Origin: CAWIOX01 sp963837775
Lineage (GTDB): Bacteria > Pseudomonadota > Gammaproteobacteria > Burkholderiales > Burkholderiaceae_D
Assembly (NCBI GenBank): GCA_963837775.1
Contig: CAWIOX010000008.1
Location: forward strand, 68,713 to 132,712
Length of the DNA stretch: 64,000 nt
Reading direction: 5' to 3'
Shown here piece by piece: positions 27,962 to 35,994 of this stretch. The position numbers and the translations under genes are program-made. The notes below the pieces were generated by a model that saw nothing but the letters and a program-made list of their open reading frames with translations, was not told the origin of the DNA and did not search any database. Each line of letters starts with the position of its first letter. Position 1 is the first letter of the stretch.

Positions 27962-28321
27962 TTGAGGTATCACATCGAAATAAGCCTGGCAAACCGGGCA
28001 GGTGTACATATAAGACGTTCAAAGCTGAATGTTCAAAAGCCCATATATCACGTTGACTGCTGCACGCAAGCGATCAACAAAGCCATTGATCGTGCCGGAC
28101 TGAATACACCGGATGTGGTGAAGGAAAAAAGTGGCAAGGTGACGATGCATACGCTGCGCCATTCGTTTGCCAGCAAGCTGGTCAAGAACGGTGTGAGCAT
28201 ATTCGAGGTCTCGGTATTGCCGGGGCATTTCGATCCGAAAATGACGCAGTGTTATGCGCATCTTGCACCGAATGACGCCAGCCGCAAAGCCGTGGGCATC
28301 ATCAATTCCATGCACGCATAA
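27962..28321 (+). pseudogene. tyrosine recombinase (integrase), C-terminal remnant
   Basis: Open for 119 residues; from about residue 34 it is the catalytic C-terminal part of a phage-type integrase: TMHTLRHSFASKLVKNG (box II Arg), then LPGHFDPKMTQCYAHLAP with His and the Tyr nucleophile. The N-terminal and core-binding domains are missing, cut off by the IS110 debris upstream. A second, smaller tail of a related integrase lies at 24266-24324. Not an integron integrase: the IntI-specific segment is absent. Confidence 0.75.
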
Positions 28322-28327
28322 ATGGAA

Positions 28328-28356
28328 ACTGGCCCTACATGAAACATAGGGCCAGT
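28328..28356. terminator. hairpin after integrase remnant, copy B
   Basis: ACTGGCCC, 13-nt loop, GGGCCAGT, seven nt after the integrase stop codon. No T-run follows, so termination efficiency is doubtful. Confidence 0.55.
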
Positions 28357-28633
28357 GGTATGACAATATAACCAACAACAAACAAAAACCAATGTGTTAC
28401 AACAACAACTGAAAATGACGGTATTGCGCCACCACTTCCATACTTCTATTTCTAGTGCGATATCGCTATTGAGAAATCGTAATCCCTCATCAAAGCACAA
28501 TGAGTGCAGTAGCTTCAATCAACAACTTTTTAACTGGTTCCGTGATATCTATATATCCTCCTGCTGGTGCTTGTCATACTCAATTCAACTATAGAACATT
28601 TCGCGCAATTTTCAAGACAATGCTTGTTCTTGC

Positions 28634-28801
28634 TCAATATGCAACACCGTTTATTTGCTGCATTTTAAGTTTAAAAAGAACTGATTCAGGCGGTGGGCAG
28701 CGCGGTAGTGTCAAGCAGAACTCACAAGCGGAATCAGAGCAAGCCTGCTCGAGCCACACATTGCAATGGGAGCAGAAAGCAGCATCGTATCGTTCATCCA
28801 T
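28634..28801 (-). CDS. 55-residue Cys-rich (zinc-ribbon-like) microprotein
   Basis: MDERYDAAFCSHCNVWLEQ, then CSDSACEFC and a less ordered tail. The pattern C-x2-C followed by C-x4-C-x2-C looks like a small metal-binding knuckle. Conservation between the two repeat copies is highest over this frame (MDERYDAAFCxHCNxWLE), which argues that it was coding. No Shine-Dalgarno is obvious and the tail may be frameshift product. I do not recognise a named family. Confidence 0.45.
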   Translation of the reverse strand: MDERYDAAFCSHCNVWLEQACSDSACEFCLTLPRCPPPESVLFKLKMQQINGVAY

Positions 28802-29092
28802 GACACGGGAATCATCAACTTAATGTAGATTTAATAACGATGATTCCTTGAGTGTCTGCAATGCAGCGTTATAAAGAGCTATCCGTTAGCGGCCAGTCAA
28901 GTTTTCACTCAGGTATCTGAATAGTTGATTAAATGCAAGTTAATCTTGGTGAACGTTTTGTCCATTCGGTTATACCTTTTGTTTTCTGCGTATAAATGAT
29001 TTGAGCTAGGCTCCGTAAGGCTTTCCAGAGAAAAGAAACCTGTGACCCAATTTTTGGTCACCGGTTAATTTTGCAAAATGAAAATTAAATCA
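28802..29092. other. intergenic region before the gene cassette
   Basis: About 290 bases without a gene. It ends in a hairpin TTAATTTT GCAAAATG AAAATTAA (near 29065-29088) followed by CACGTTAGCC, which is the upstream recombination core of the cassette. The hairpin could be the remains of a preceding attC. Confidence 0.4.
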
Positions 29093-29623
29093 CGTTAGCC
29101 ATCAAGAGACATGACGCCCTCTCTCCAAATCGCGACTGACAACGTATATAAGTTCTTGTGTCTATTCGGCCTAGCTTTGATCGTCATGTCCATTGTTGCG
29201 TTTGTTTCAACCTATACAGCATCGTTGGACACAAAGATCAAATACAAAGAAGTCTTCATTTCGCTCGAAGCTAACGCTCAACGTAGCAAGGCAGATGAAG
29301 ATCGATTGGAACTGAACAAGAAACTGCTAGCGGTTGCCAAGTCGAATGAAAGCTTCGCAAACAACCTGATCTTTTCCGCGCTGATAGTTGGTGTCGTGCT
29401 TAGCTGGTTCGGGTTTCAGCTTTGGTACGAACGCATACAAAAACGAGATGACGCAGTCGCGCAACTTCAGCGTGAAAAGCTTGAGCTTGAGATTGCAAAG
29501 CTAAGAGAGGGTCTCGCCGGTTCTCCGGTAGGTACCATGCCGCCTGAGAAGGAGCCACTTGATGGCTAACCCTACAGTCGAGCGGACCTGCGCGAAAAGC
29601 CGCGCAGGCCGCTCACTTTCACG
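29093..29623 (+). mobile_element. integron-type gene cassette
   Basis: Begins TTAGCC after a core G (CACGTTAGCC) and ends at the G of CACGTTATGC. The first six bases are the exact complement of GGCTAA in the inverse core of its own attC at the other end, as expected when a circular cassette is opened between G and TTRRRY. One gene fills it: it starts 18 nt in and its stop codon lies in the inverse core, the textbook cassette arrangement. No integron integrase gene is in the window, so this is a cassette outside a visible integron. Confidence 0.7.
29111..29569 (+). CDS. two-helix membrane protein with coiled coil, cassette-borne
   Basis: 152 residues of unknown family. Membrane helices at about 13-35 (FLCLFGLALIVMSIVAFV) and 94-113 (LIFSALIVGVVLSWFGFQL), with a charged, probably helical segment between (LEANAQRSKADEDRLELNK) and a coiled-coil tail (AVAQLQREKLELEIAKLRE). 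The topology puts the tail in the cytoplasm if both ends are inside. It fills the integron-type cassette and its TAA is part of the attC. Cassette proteins of this kind are mostly uncharacterised; no function is claimed. Confidence 0.75.
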   Translation: MTPSLQIATDNVYKFLCLFGLALIVMSIVAFVSTYTASLDTKIKYKEVFISLEANAQRSKADEDRLELNKKLLAVAKSNESFANNLIFSALIVGVVLSWFGFQLWYERIQKRDDAVAQLQREKLELEIAKLREGLAGSPVGTMPPEKEPLDG

Positions 29624-29629
29624 TTATGC
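29564..29629 (+). other. attC recombination site
   Basis: 66 nt: inverse core GGCTAAC, arm GAGCGG-AC-CTGCGCG, loop AAAAGC, arm CGCGCAG-G-CCGCTC, spacer CACTTTCAC, core GTTATGC. The two paired arms with an unpaired interruption and the cores at both ends match the attC plan. The outer core boxes are only partly complementary because TTATGC belongs to whatever follows, as known for linear cassettes. Confidence 0.75.
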
Positions 29630-29826
29630 ATCTCAACGCACCGCCGTTGCCGCCATCCATGACCAATTCGACCGATAGCCAGCAAGCTGTAACGCCATGG
29701 TCCGAGCTCTGTTGCGAGGTAACGTTCTTGGTGCTGTCCGTCTTGGCTCCGGGGGTCTCGTTCTTGGTTGATCTCATAATCACAAGAGCCCGAGTCGGTT
29801 TCTCAGAGAGAGATCCGGCGCCCTGA
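29626..29826 (+). CDS. possible small membrane protein after the attC site
   Basis: Open for 66 residues from the ATG within GTTATGC, or 55 from MTNSTDSQQAV at 29659. One hydrophobic segment (VTFLVLSVLAPGVSFLVDLII). It could be the gene of a second, truncated cassette that starts with TTATGC, but no matching inverse core GCATAA is found downstream. Coding status is weakly supported. Confidence 0.3.
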   Translation: MHLNAPPLPPSMTNSTDSQQAVTPWSELCCEVTFLVLSVLAPGVSFLVDLIITRARVGFSERDPAP

Positions 29827-30084
29827 TGGTTCATACTTGCCGGTCTCCTAGCCTATCGGAGCCTTACGCGGCCATTACCAGAAGTTCTCTTAACAACATG
29901 CTGCGCGGCTACCCCTTGTCCACGTCGCGGAATCAGCGGATTACGTGGTTGTCCGAAGCTGGCGTTCGTTTCAATATTGAGTGGAACAGATGGTAATGGG
30001 GCTACGGCGATTTGGTATTTCGCCATGCACACACTCCGGAACAAGCGGCCATGTCATTTCCGATCACACTGACACTCGGCAAGT

Positions 30085-30114
30085 TTGCCAATCAAGGTCA
30101 AACCCGCGTAGAAT
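30085..30114 (+). promoter_or_regulatory. sigma-70 promoter of tRNA-Gly
   Basis: TTGCCA, 18-nt spacer, TAGAAT, 9 nt before the tRNA 5' end. The preceding 29827-30084 stretch shows nothing else I can identify. Confidence 0.55.
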
Positions 30115-30123
30115 GCAGGCTTC

Positions 30124-30197
30124 GCGGGTGTAGCTCAATGGTAGAGCAGAAGCTTCCCAAGCTTACGACGAGGGTTCGATTCCCTTCACCCGCTCCA
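30124..30197 (+). tRNA. tRNA-Gly (anticodon CCC)
   Basis: Cloverleaf: acceptor GCGGGTG/CACCCGC, D-arm GCTC...GAGC, anticodon loop TTCCCAA with anticodon CCC, T-arm GAGGG TTCGATT CCCTT, and an encoded CCA end. One weak pair (G-A) lies at the base of the anticodon stem. It marks the right edge of the accessory region, though its 3' end faces away from it. Confidence 0.95.
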
Positions 30198-30206
30198 GAA
30201 TCAAGG

Positions 30207-30235
30207 AAGGCACCCGACTCAGGTGCCTTTTTTTT
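30207..30235 (+). terminator. terminator after tRNA-Gly
   Basis: AAGGCACC CGACTCA GGTGCCTT followed by a run of eight Ts, 9 nt after the tRNA. Confidence 0.9.
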
Positions 30236-30301
30236 GGCGCAGCACTGGTAAGCAAGCCACTGGCCGCCATAACCCATACCCTCTAGCAGACCATTTCAAG
30301 C

Positions 30302-31024
30302 ATGTCCGATACCACACCTCCCGACGATAGCAACAAGCCGCCGCGCTTTTACGACCCGACCGAACATCGCATCCGCAGTTTCGTCACGCGGGCCGGGCGC
30401 CTGTCGATTGCGCAGGCGCGCGCGATCGAAGAACTGGGGCCGCAGTTCTGCATTCCTTACGTCAAGGCGCCGCTCGATGTCGACGCCGCTTTCGGCCGTT
30501 GCGCGCCGACCATCCTCGAAATCGGTTTCGGCATGGGCGAAACCAGCGCCAAGATCGCGGCCGGCATGCCGGACAAGAATTTCATCGGGGTCGAGGTGCA
30601 TACGCCGGGCGTCGGCAGCCTGCTGAAATTGATCGGCGAACAGGGGCTGACGAATCAGCGCGTGATCCAGCATGACGCGTTCGAAGTGCTGACCAATATG
30701 ATTGCGCCGGGCTCGCTGGCCGGCATCCACGTCTTTTTCCCCGATCCGTGGCACAAGGCGCGCCACAACAAGCGCCGCCTGCTGCAGGCGCCGCTGGTGG
30801 CGCTGCTGGCGTCGCGCCTGGCGCCCGGCGGCTATCTGCACTGCGCGACCGACTGGGAAGACTATGCGGTGCAGATGCTGGACGTGCTGGGCAATGAGCC
30901 GGCGCTGCAGAATTCGGCCGACGGCTATGCGCCGCGCCCGGATTACCGCCCGGTGACCAAGTTCGAGAACCGCGGCCTGCGGCTCGGGCATGGCGTCTGG
31001 GATCTGGTCTTCATCAAGCGCTGA
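30302..31024 (+). CDS. trmB: tRNA (guanine-N7-)-methyltransferase
   Basis: Methylates G46 of tRNAs. 240 residues: RIRSFVTRAGRLS start region, SAM site LEIGFGMGETSAKIAAG (about residues 69-85), then HVFFPDPWHKARHNKRRL, the TrmB signature, and the C-terminal TKFENRGLRLGHGVWDL with the conserved T-K-F-E. Adjacent to a tRNA gene, probably by chance. Intact. Confidence 0.97.
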   Translation: MSDTTPPDDSNKPPRFYDPTEHRIRSFVTRAGRLSIAQARAIEELGPQFCIPYVKAPLDVDAAFGRCAPTILEIGFGMGETSAKIAAGMPDKNFIGVEVHTPGVGSLLKLIGEQGLTNQRVIQHDAFEVLTNMIAPGSLAGIHVFFPDPWHKARHNKRRLLQAPLVALLASRLAPGGYLHCATDWEDYAVQMLDVLGNEPALQNSADGYAPRPDYRPVTKFENRGLRLGHGVWDLVFIKR

Positions 31025-31035
31025 TCACAGAAAAA

Positions 31036-31114
31036 GCGGGGGTATGCGGTAAAACACCGGCATTCCCGCACGTATTCACTGGCCTTTAAAAAATACCCCA
31101 TGGGGTATTTAATT
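31036..31114 (-). repeat. dispersed 80-85 nt repeat R3 (reverse orientation)
   Basis: Read on the minus strand: AAATACCCCATGGGGTATTTTTTAAAGGCCAGTGAATACGTGCGG in outline (perfect 16-bp palindrome ATACCCC-AT-GGGGTAT at one end), GTGTTTTACCGC, ATACCCCCGC. The ATACCCCC end points at the trmB stop 12 nt away. The palindrome with its A and T runs looks like a terminator for both trmB and recQ. Confidence 0.75.
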
Positions 31115-31173
31115 ACGCCAATTGAGCCGGTGCAGCGCAATGCGCGACGCGCTTGCACCCTCCCCCGTCCAAA

Positions 31174-33001
31174 TCAAATCAGTTCGGCGATCAGCGCGAC
31201 GATGTCGGCGCCGTAGGTTTCCAGCTTGCGTTCGCCGACCCCCGTCACGCCGCGCAGGTCGTCCAGGCAGCGCGGTTGCGCCTTGGCGATTTCGCGCAGG
31301 GTCGCGTCATGGAAGATCACGTAGGCCGGCACATTGTGGGTGCGCGCGGTTTCGACCCGCCACCAGCGCAACTTGTCGAAGATGGTTTGCTCTGCCACCG
31401 ACAGATCGGATTCGACATAGCCTCTGGAGGCGCCGCTCTGGCGCTTCTGCTTGACCGGTTTCTGATACTGGCGCAACTGGACTTGCTGCGCGCCGCGCAA
31501 TACCGGACGCGCGGCATCGGTCAGCTTCAATGCGTTATAGGATTCGTAATCGACCGAAATCAGGCCCAGCGCGATGGTCTGGCGCAGGATCGCGCGCCAT
31601 TCGGCCTCGCTGGATTCGGCGCCGATGCCGAAGGTCGATACCTGCGCATGGCGCCACTGCGCGACCTTGTCGGTTTCGATGCCGCGCAACACCTCGATCA
31701 CGTGGCCGGCGGAAAAACGCTGGTCGACGCGGTAAATCGTCGACAGCAGTTTTTGCACCGCGACGGTGGCATCGAACGACACCGGCGGATGCATGCAGGT
31801 ATCGCAGTTGCCGCATGGCACCGAGGCCTGGCCGAAATAGTCCAGCAGATGCACGCGGCGGCAGGTCAGCGTCTCGCACAGGCCCAGCATCGCATCGAGC
31901 TTGACGCTTTGCACCCGCTTGAAGGTCTCGTTGGCTTCCGACTCCTCGATCATGCGCCGTTGCTGCACCACGTCCTGCAGGCCGTAGGCCATCCACGCGT
32001 TGGCGCTGGCGCCGTCGCGGCCGGCGCGGCCGGTTTCCTGGTAATACCCTTCGATGCTCTTGGGCAAGTCCAGATGGGCGACGAAACGCACGTCCGGCTT
32101 GTCGATCCCCATCCCGAACGCGATGGTGGCGGTCATCACGATGCCGTCTTCGCGCAGGAAGCGGGCCTGGTTCGCGGCCCGTTGTTCGTACACCATGCCG
32201 GCGTGATACGGCAACGCGGTGATGCCGTTGTCGTTCAGGAATTCGGCGGTTTCCTCGACTTTCTTGCGCGACAGGCAATACACGATGCCGGCGTCGCCCG
32301 CATGTTCGCTCTGGATGAAATCGAGCAACTGCTTGCGGCCGTTGGCCTTCTCGACGATCTGGTAGCGGATGTTGGGGCGGTCGAACGAGGACACGAACTT
32401 GCGGCCGTCGACCAGTTGCAGCCGTTCGGCGATCTCGTCGCGGGTCTGCTGGTCGGCGGTGGCGGTCAGCGCAATCCGCGGCACATCGGGAAAACGCTCG
32501 TGCAGCACCGACAGCTTGATGTATTCCGGGCGGAAATCATGGCCCCATTGCGACACGCAATGCGCCTCGTCGATCGCAAACAGCGCAATCTTCGACGCCT
32601 GGAACAGCTCCAGGCAGCGCGGCGTCATCAGGCGCTCCGGCGCCACATACACCAGGTCCAGTTCGCCGCTGCGCACCTGGCGCTCGATGCGCGAGGATTC
32701 TTCAAACGACTGGGTCGAATTCAGGAACGCGGCCCTGCACCCCGACCTCGGCCAGCGCATCGACCTGATCCTGCATCAGCGCGATCAGCGGCGAGATCAC
32801 CACGCCGACGCCGTCGCGCAGCAGCGCCGGAATCTGGTAGCACAGCGACTTGCCGCCGCCGGTCGGCATCAGCACCAGCGCATCGCCGCCGCCGGCGACA
32901 TGGGCGACGATCTCGGCTTGCTGGCCGCGGAAGGCCGGATAACCGAACACGGTTTCCAGCAGGTGCAGCGCCTGTGCGCTGCGGTCTGGTTCAGTTATCA
33001 C
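31174..33001 (-). CDS. recQ: ATP-dependent DNA helicase RecQ (one frameshift)
   Basis: 3'-5' helicase of recombination and fork repair. N-terminal 89 residues (MITEPDRSAQALHLLE, with FRGQQ and Walker A MPTGGGKS) are in one frame; the rest from AAFLNSTQSFEESSR is in another. One extra base near 32734 (CAGGGCC) explains it; corrected length is about 608 residues. Also present: DEAHCVSQWGHDFRPEY, the C-terminal zinc-binding Cys cluster (CRRVHLLDYFG ... CGNCDTC) and an HRDC domain. Four bases separate it from uppP upstream. Confidence 0.93.
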
Positions 33002-33005
33002 GCGC

Positions 33006-33851
33006 TCAGTCGGCCCACACCACCAGATTGGCGTAGGCGGTGACGATGATCAGCAGCCCGAACGCGATCCGGTACCAGGCGAAAGCGGAGAAATCATGCG
33101 AGCTGATGTAGCGCAGCAGCCAGCGCACGCAGAAGAAAGCCGAAATGAAGGCCGCCAGCGTGCCCAGCCCGAACAGCGGCACGTCGGTCATCGACAGCAG
33201 GTCGCGCGCCTTGTACAGCGAATACACGGTCGCGCCGAGCAGGGTCGGGATCGCCAGGAAGAATGAAAACTCGGTGGCCGCCTTGCGCGACAGGCCGAAC
33301 AGCATGCCGCCGATGATGGTCGCGCCGGAGCGGCTGGTGCCGGGCACCAGCGCAAACGCCTGCGCGCAGCCGACCTTGAGCGCGTCCAGCGCCGTCATGT
33401 CATCGACCGAATCGATGCGGTGCGCGACCGGATTGGCCTTCTGGTGGCGCTCCACCCACAGGATGATCAGGCCGCCGACGATGAACGCCAGCGCCACCGG
33501 CAACGGCGAAAACAGCACCGCCTTGATCTTCTTGCTGAACAGGAAACCCAGCGCGGCGGCCGGCAGGAACGCGATGATCAGATTGAGCGCGAAGCGCCGC
33601 GCCTTGGGGTCGCTGCCCAGGCCGGCCAGCACGCTGGCGATCTTGGCCCGATATTCCCAGCACACCGCAAAAATCGCACCGGCCTGGATCGCGATCTCGA
33701 ACACCTTGATTGTTTCACTGCCAACTTCGCCGGTGAAATTGAGCAGGCTGCCGGCCAGAATCAGATGTCCGGTCGACGAGATCGGCAAAAATTCCGTCAA
33801 GCCTTCGACGATGCCCATGATGATGACTTTTAGTGCGAGAAGCAGATCCAT
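33006..33851 (-). CDS. uppP: undecaprenyl-diphosphatase UppP (BacA)
   Basis: Inner-membrane enzyme recycling C55-PP to C55-P, the lipid carrier for peptidoglycan and O-antigen. 281 residues from MDLLLALKVIIMGIVEG. EGLTEFLPISSTGHL and the second motif PGTSRSGATIIGGM are the two catalytic BacA motifs. About eight membrane helices. The longer in-frame start at 33920 would read into the palindromic repeat. Relevant to the O-antigen locus downstream, which needs the same carrier. Confidence 0.96.
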   Translation of the reverse strand: MDLLLALKVIIMGIVEGLTEFLPISSTGHLILAGSLLNFTGEVGSETIKVFEIAIQAGAIFAVCWEYRAKIASVLAGLGSDPKARRFALNLIIAFLPAAALGFLFSKKIKAVLFSPLPVALAFIVGGLIILWVERHQKANPVAHRIDSVDDMTALDALKVGCAQAFALVPGTSRSGATIIGGMLFGLSRKAATEFSFFLAIPTLLGATVYSLYKARDLLSMTDVPLFGLGTLAAFISAFFCVRWLLRYISSHDFSAFAWYRIAFGLLIIVTAYANLVVWAD

Positions 33852-33897
33852 ATTGGTGTAGTGAGCTTGAAATGAATAACGAAAAAACGGGGGAAAA

Positions 33898-33960
33898 GTA
33901 GGGTGCGCCATGCGCACCATGACCGTCCGTGGCTGTATTGGTGCGCATGGCGCACCCTAC
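33898..33960. repeat. palindromic repeat, GTAGGGTGCGCC family, copy 2
   Basis: Same arms as 17928-17990 (GTAGGGTGCGCCATGCGCACC and its complement) around a different centre. Lies between uppP and the DUF1439 lipoprotein gene. Confidence 0.85.
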
Positions 33961-33996
33961 TTGCTGCGGGTTCAATCCGAGAAATCCGGAAGACGT

Positions 33997-34548
33997 CTAT
34001 TTTACCGGTTCGAAGGTTACCACGAGGCTGTCGCTCCTGGCCGTGATTTTCGACGGCGTGAAGCTGGTGCCGGCGTAGCGCAGCTGTTCCGGCTGCAGCG
34101 TGTACAGCGCGACCCCGTTCAGGAGTTCCTCCGCCAGCAGGCCGCCGAGCTTGGCAACCTGCCTGCTGTAGCCGGGATCGATGCCGGCCATCTCCATTTT
34201 TTCCATGCGCGGGTCGGCCAGCACGATCGCATTCCTGGCCGCATCGAACTGCAATGCGCCGGAAATCGTGAAGCTGCCCTGCCACGCATTCTTCATGAAA
34301 GGCGGCGCGATCGATGCATCCATCGTCGTGACCACGCGGTTGGTGTCCGGCTGCAGCGCCAGTTTCGGGTTGCTGACATTGACATCGAACAGCGCCAGAT
34401 AGCGGTTATTGAACGGGAATTTGTTGTCCAGCGACGCCTGCAGCTTGGCCAGCGGAAATTCGACATCGCGCGGCCCCAGCAGGCTGGCGCAGGCGCTCAG
34501 CCATGCTGCGGCCAGCACGACGAGAATACGGGTAACAGCTGATTTCAT
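33997..34548 (-). CDS. DUF1439 (YceB-like) lipoprotein
   Basis: 183-residue probable outer-membrane lipoprotein. Signal peptide MKSAVTRILVVLAAAWLSAC gives lipidated Cys near residue 20. The body (RDVEFPLAKLQASLDNKFPF, LQPDTNRVVTTMDASIAPPF, DPRMEKMEMAG) matches DUF1439. Start set at 34548 with AAGGAATCAACA upstream. Fold is a lipid-binding-like barrel in relatives; function unknown. Confidence 0.85.
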   Translation of the reverse strand: MKSAVTRILVVLAAAWLSACASLLGPRDVEFPLAKLQASLDNKFPFNNRYLALFDVNVSNPKLALQPDTNRVVTTMDASIAPPFMKNAWQGSFTISGALQFDAARNAIVLADPRMEKMEMAGIDPGYSRQVAKLGGLLAEELLNGVALYTLQPEQLRYAGTSFTPSKITARSDSLVVTFEPVK

Positions 34549-34559
34549 TGTTGATTCCT

Positions 34560-34838
34560 TCAGGGTGCAGTGAGTCGTTCTAATGTAGACAGGAACAACA
34601 TCGCATCGGTTCGGCTGCGGCCGCACATCTCATCCGATGGCTGCAGGTTGGCGCAGACTGGCGGGCGCTCCGGCCGGCCGAAAATCCGGCAGCGCTGGTC
34701 GTCGCCCAGCTGCGCGCAGCGGACCCCGGCCGGTTTGCCCGCCGGCATGCCCGGGATCGGCGACGAGATCGACGGCGCGGTACAGCAGGCGCCGCAACCG
34801 TCCCGGCAAGCGAGTGTCGAAGCGGGCGTTTTATTCAT
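34560..34838 (-). CDS. YkgJ-family cysteine cluster protein
   Basis: 92 residues, nine Cys. CRDGCGACCTAPSISSPIPGMP at the N-terminus and CAQLGDDQRCRIFGRPERPPVC in the middle match the putative zinc/iron-chelating CxxCxxCC family. Function unknown. Lies 11 nt upstream of the DUF1439 lipoprotein gene on the same strand, so probably one transcript. Confidence 0.88.
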   Translation of the reverse strand: MNKTPASTLACRDGCGACCTAPSISSPIPGMPAGKPAGVRCAQLGDDQRCRIFGRPERPPVCANLQPSDEMCGRSRTDAMLFLSTLERLTAP

Positions 34839-35074
34839 AGAGCAATGTTGGTCGTGGCAACATTTGCAATGCTTTGGGTGCGGACGTTCTTTTAAGCAAC
34901 AGCCAGAACCACCATGCTCGGAACCAATTCATACCGACCGTAAAAAATATAAATAAAGGGAATGTGAGAATTTTACTGTCTATTGCAGCGCACCATGGCG
35001 CTGCTTTGTAACGGCATGTGTCAATTCGATCGTCTGCAGGGAGCGCAGAATGGCGCCCGGCGCATCCCCGGCTT

Positions 35075-35159
35075 AAAAATATACTACCCACTGTATTTTT
35101 AACAAGTCAATGAATACGTGCGGATAGCCAATTGTATTGGCATATACTCCCGTCATTTT
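35075..35159 (+). repeat. dispersed 80-85 nt repeat R4
   Basis: AAAAATATAC, 8 nt, GTATTTTT, then CAATGAATACGTGCGGATAG, ATTGTATTGG, ATACTCCC. It lies in the 476-base gap between the divergent YkgJ-type and tetR genes, which otherwise holds no recognised feature. It is the one copy not adjoining a gene 3' end. Confidence 0.75.
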
Positions 35160-35314
35160 GTATGTTCTAACGATATTTACAGAGCTTCAACGGGAATCGC
35201 CGCACATCGCTTGCCGGCCGCTGCCGCGATAGCCGGCAAACCATCCAGCTTGACGCTGCCATGATTGCGCCTTATATTAATGACTCAAAAGTAAGTTACT
35301 AGAAACAACGATAG

Positions 35315-35981
35315 ATGATGAACTCTCCCTCTGACACCAAACCGCGCTGGGAACGGCGCAAGGATGCGCGCCCGCAGGAATTGCTGGCGGCGGCGCTCGA
35401 TTTGTTCGTCGACAAGGGCTATGCGGCGACCCGCCTGGATGATGTCGCGGCGCGCGCCGGCGTCTCCAAAGGCACGCTGTACCTGTACTTCACCAACAAG
35501 GAAGAACTGTTCAAGGCGGTGGTGCGCGAAAACCTGCTGCCGGCGCTGGGCGAGGCCGAAGCCGCGATCGAGGAATGCGACGGCCCCAGCGCCGAGTTGT
35601 TCCGCGGCATCATGCTGGGCTGGTGGGAGCGCATCGGCGACACCAAGCTGTCCGGCATCTGCAAGCTGATGATTGCGGAATCGGGCAACTTCCCGGAACT
35701 GGCACGCTTCTATCACGAGGAAGTCATTTCGCGCGGCAATAAGATGATCATCAGCCTGCTGCGAGCGCGGCATCGCGCGCGGCGAGTTCCGCGCGGTCGA
35801 TACCCAGCAACTGTCGAGGGCGCTGGTCGCGCCGATCCTGATGCTGATGATCTGGAAGCATTCGTTCTGCGCCTGCCAGGACACGGCGATCTCGGCGCCG
35901 GAATATCTGGCCAGTTATCTCGATCTGTGCCTGCACGGCTTGCTGCCGGCACCCGTCCCCCCTACCGCCAGCGCCACCTAA
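35315..35981 (+). CDS. TetR-family repressor (one frameshift)
   Basis: N-terminal helix-turn-helix (LDDVAARAGVSKGTLYLYFTNKEELF, about residues 38-63) and ligand domain. After IISLLR the frame changes; one extra base near 35773 (CTGCGAGCGCGG) restores RGIARGEFRAVDTQQLS and ends ...PTASAT at 35979-35981, about 221 residues. Thirteen bases before the RND adaptor gene in the same direction, so it probably represses the pump and itself. Confidence 0.88.
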
Positions 35982-35994
35982 GATTGGAACTGTC

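Larger units (their letters stand above)
28256..28815. repeat. 570-bp direct repeat, copy B
   Basis: Second copy of the repeat described at 24266-24835, including the integrase end, the ACTGGCCC hairpin (28328-28356) and the Cys-rich microprotein on the minus strand. The two copies bracket the Ala/Lys-rich gene, the Fe-S gene and the IS110 remnant. Confidence 0.8.

Noticed and set aside
27962..28321. Integron integrase accounting for the cassette at 29.1 kb
   Set aside because: The catalytic-domain remnant is phage-type, lacks the IntI-specific segment, and ends 770 bp away in decayed DNA.
30124..30197. tRNA-Gly as the integration site of the accessory region
   Set aside because: The region lies on the 5' side, and I found no duplicate of the tRNA 3' end at the far side near 24.2 kb.
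34831..35091. Minus-strand 86-codon frame with a Trp-rich hydrophobic stretch
   Set aside because: Overlaps the YkgJ-type gene start and repeat R4, has no ribosome-binding site and no family similarity.
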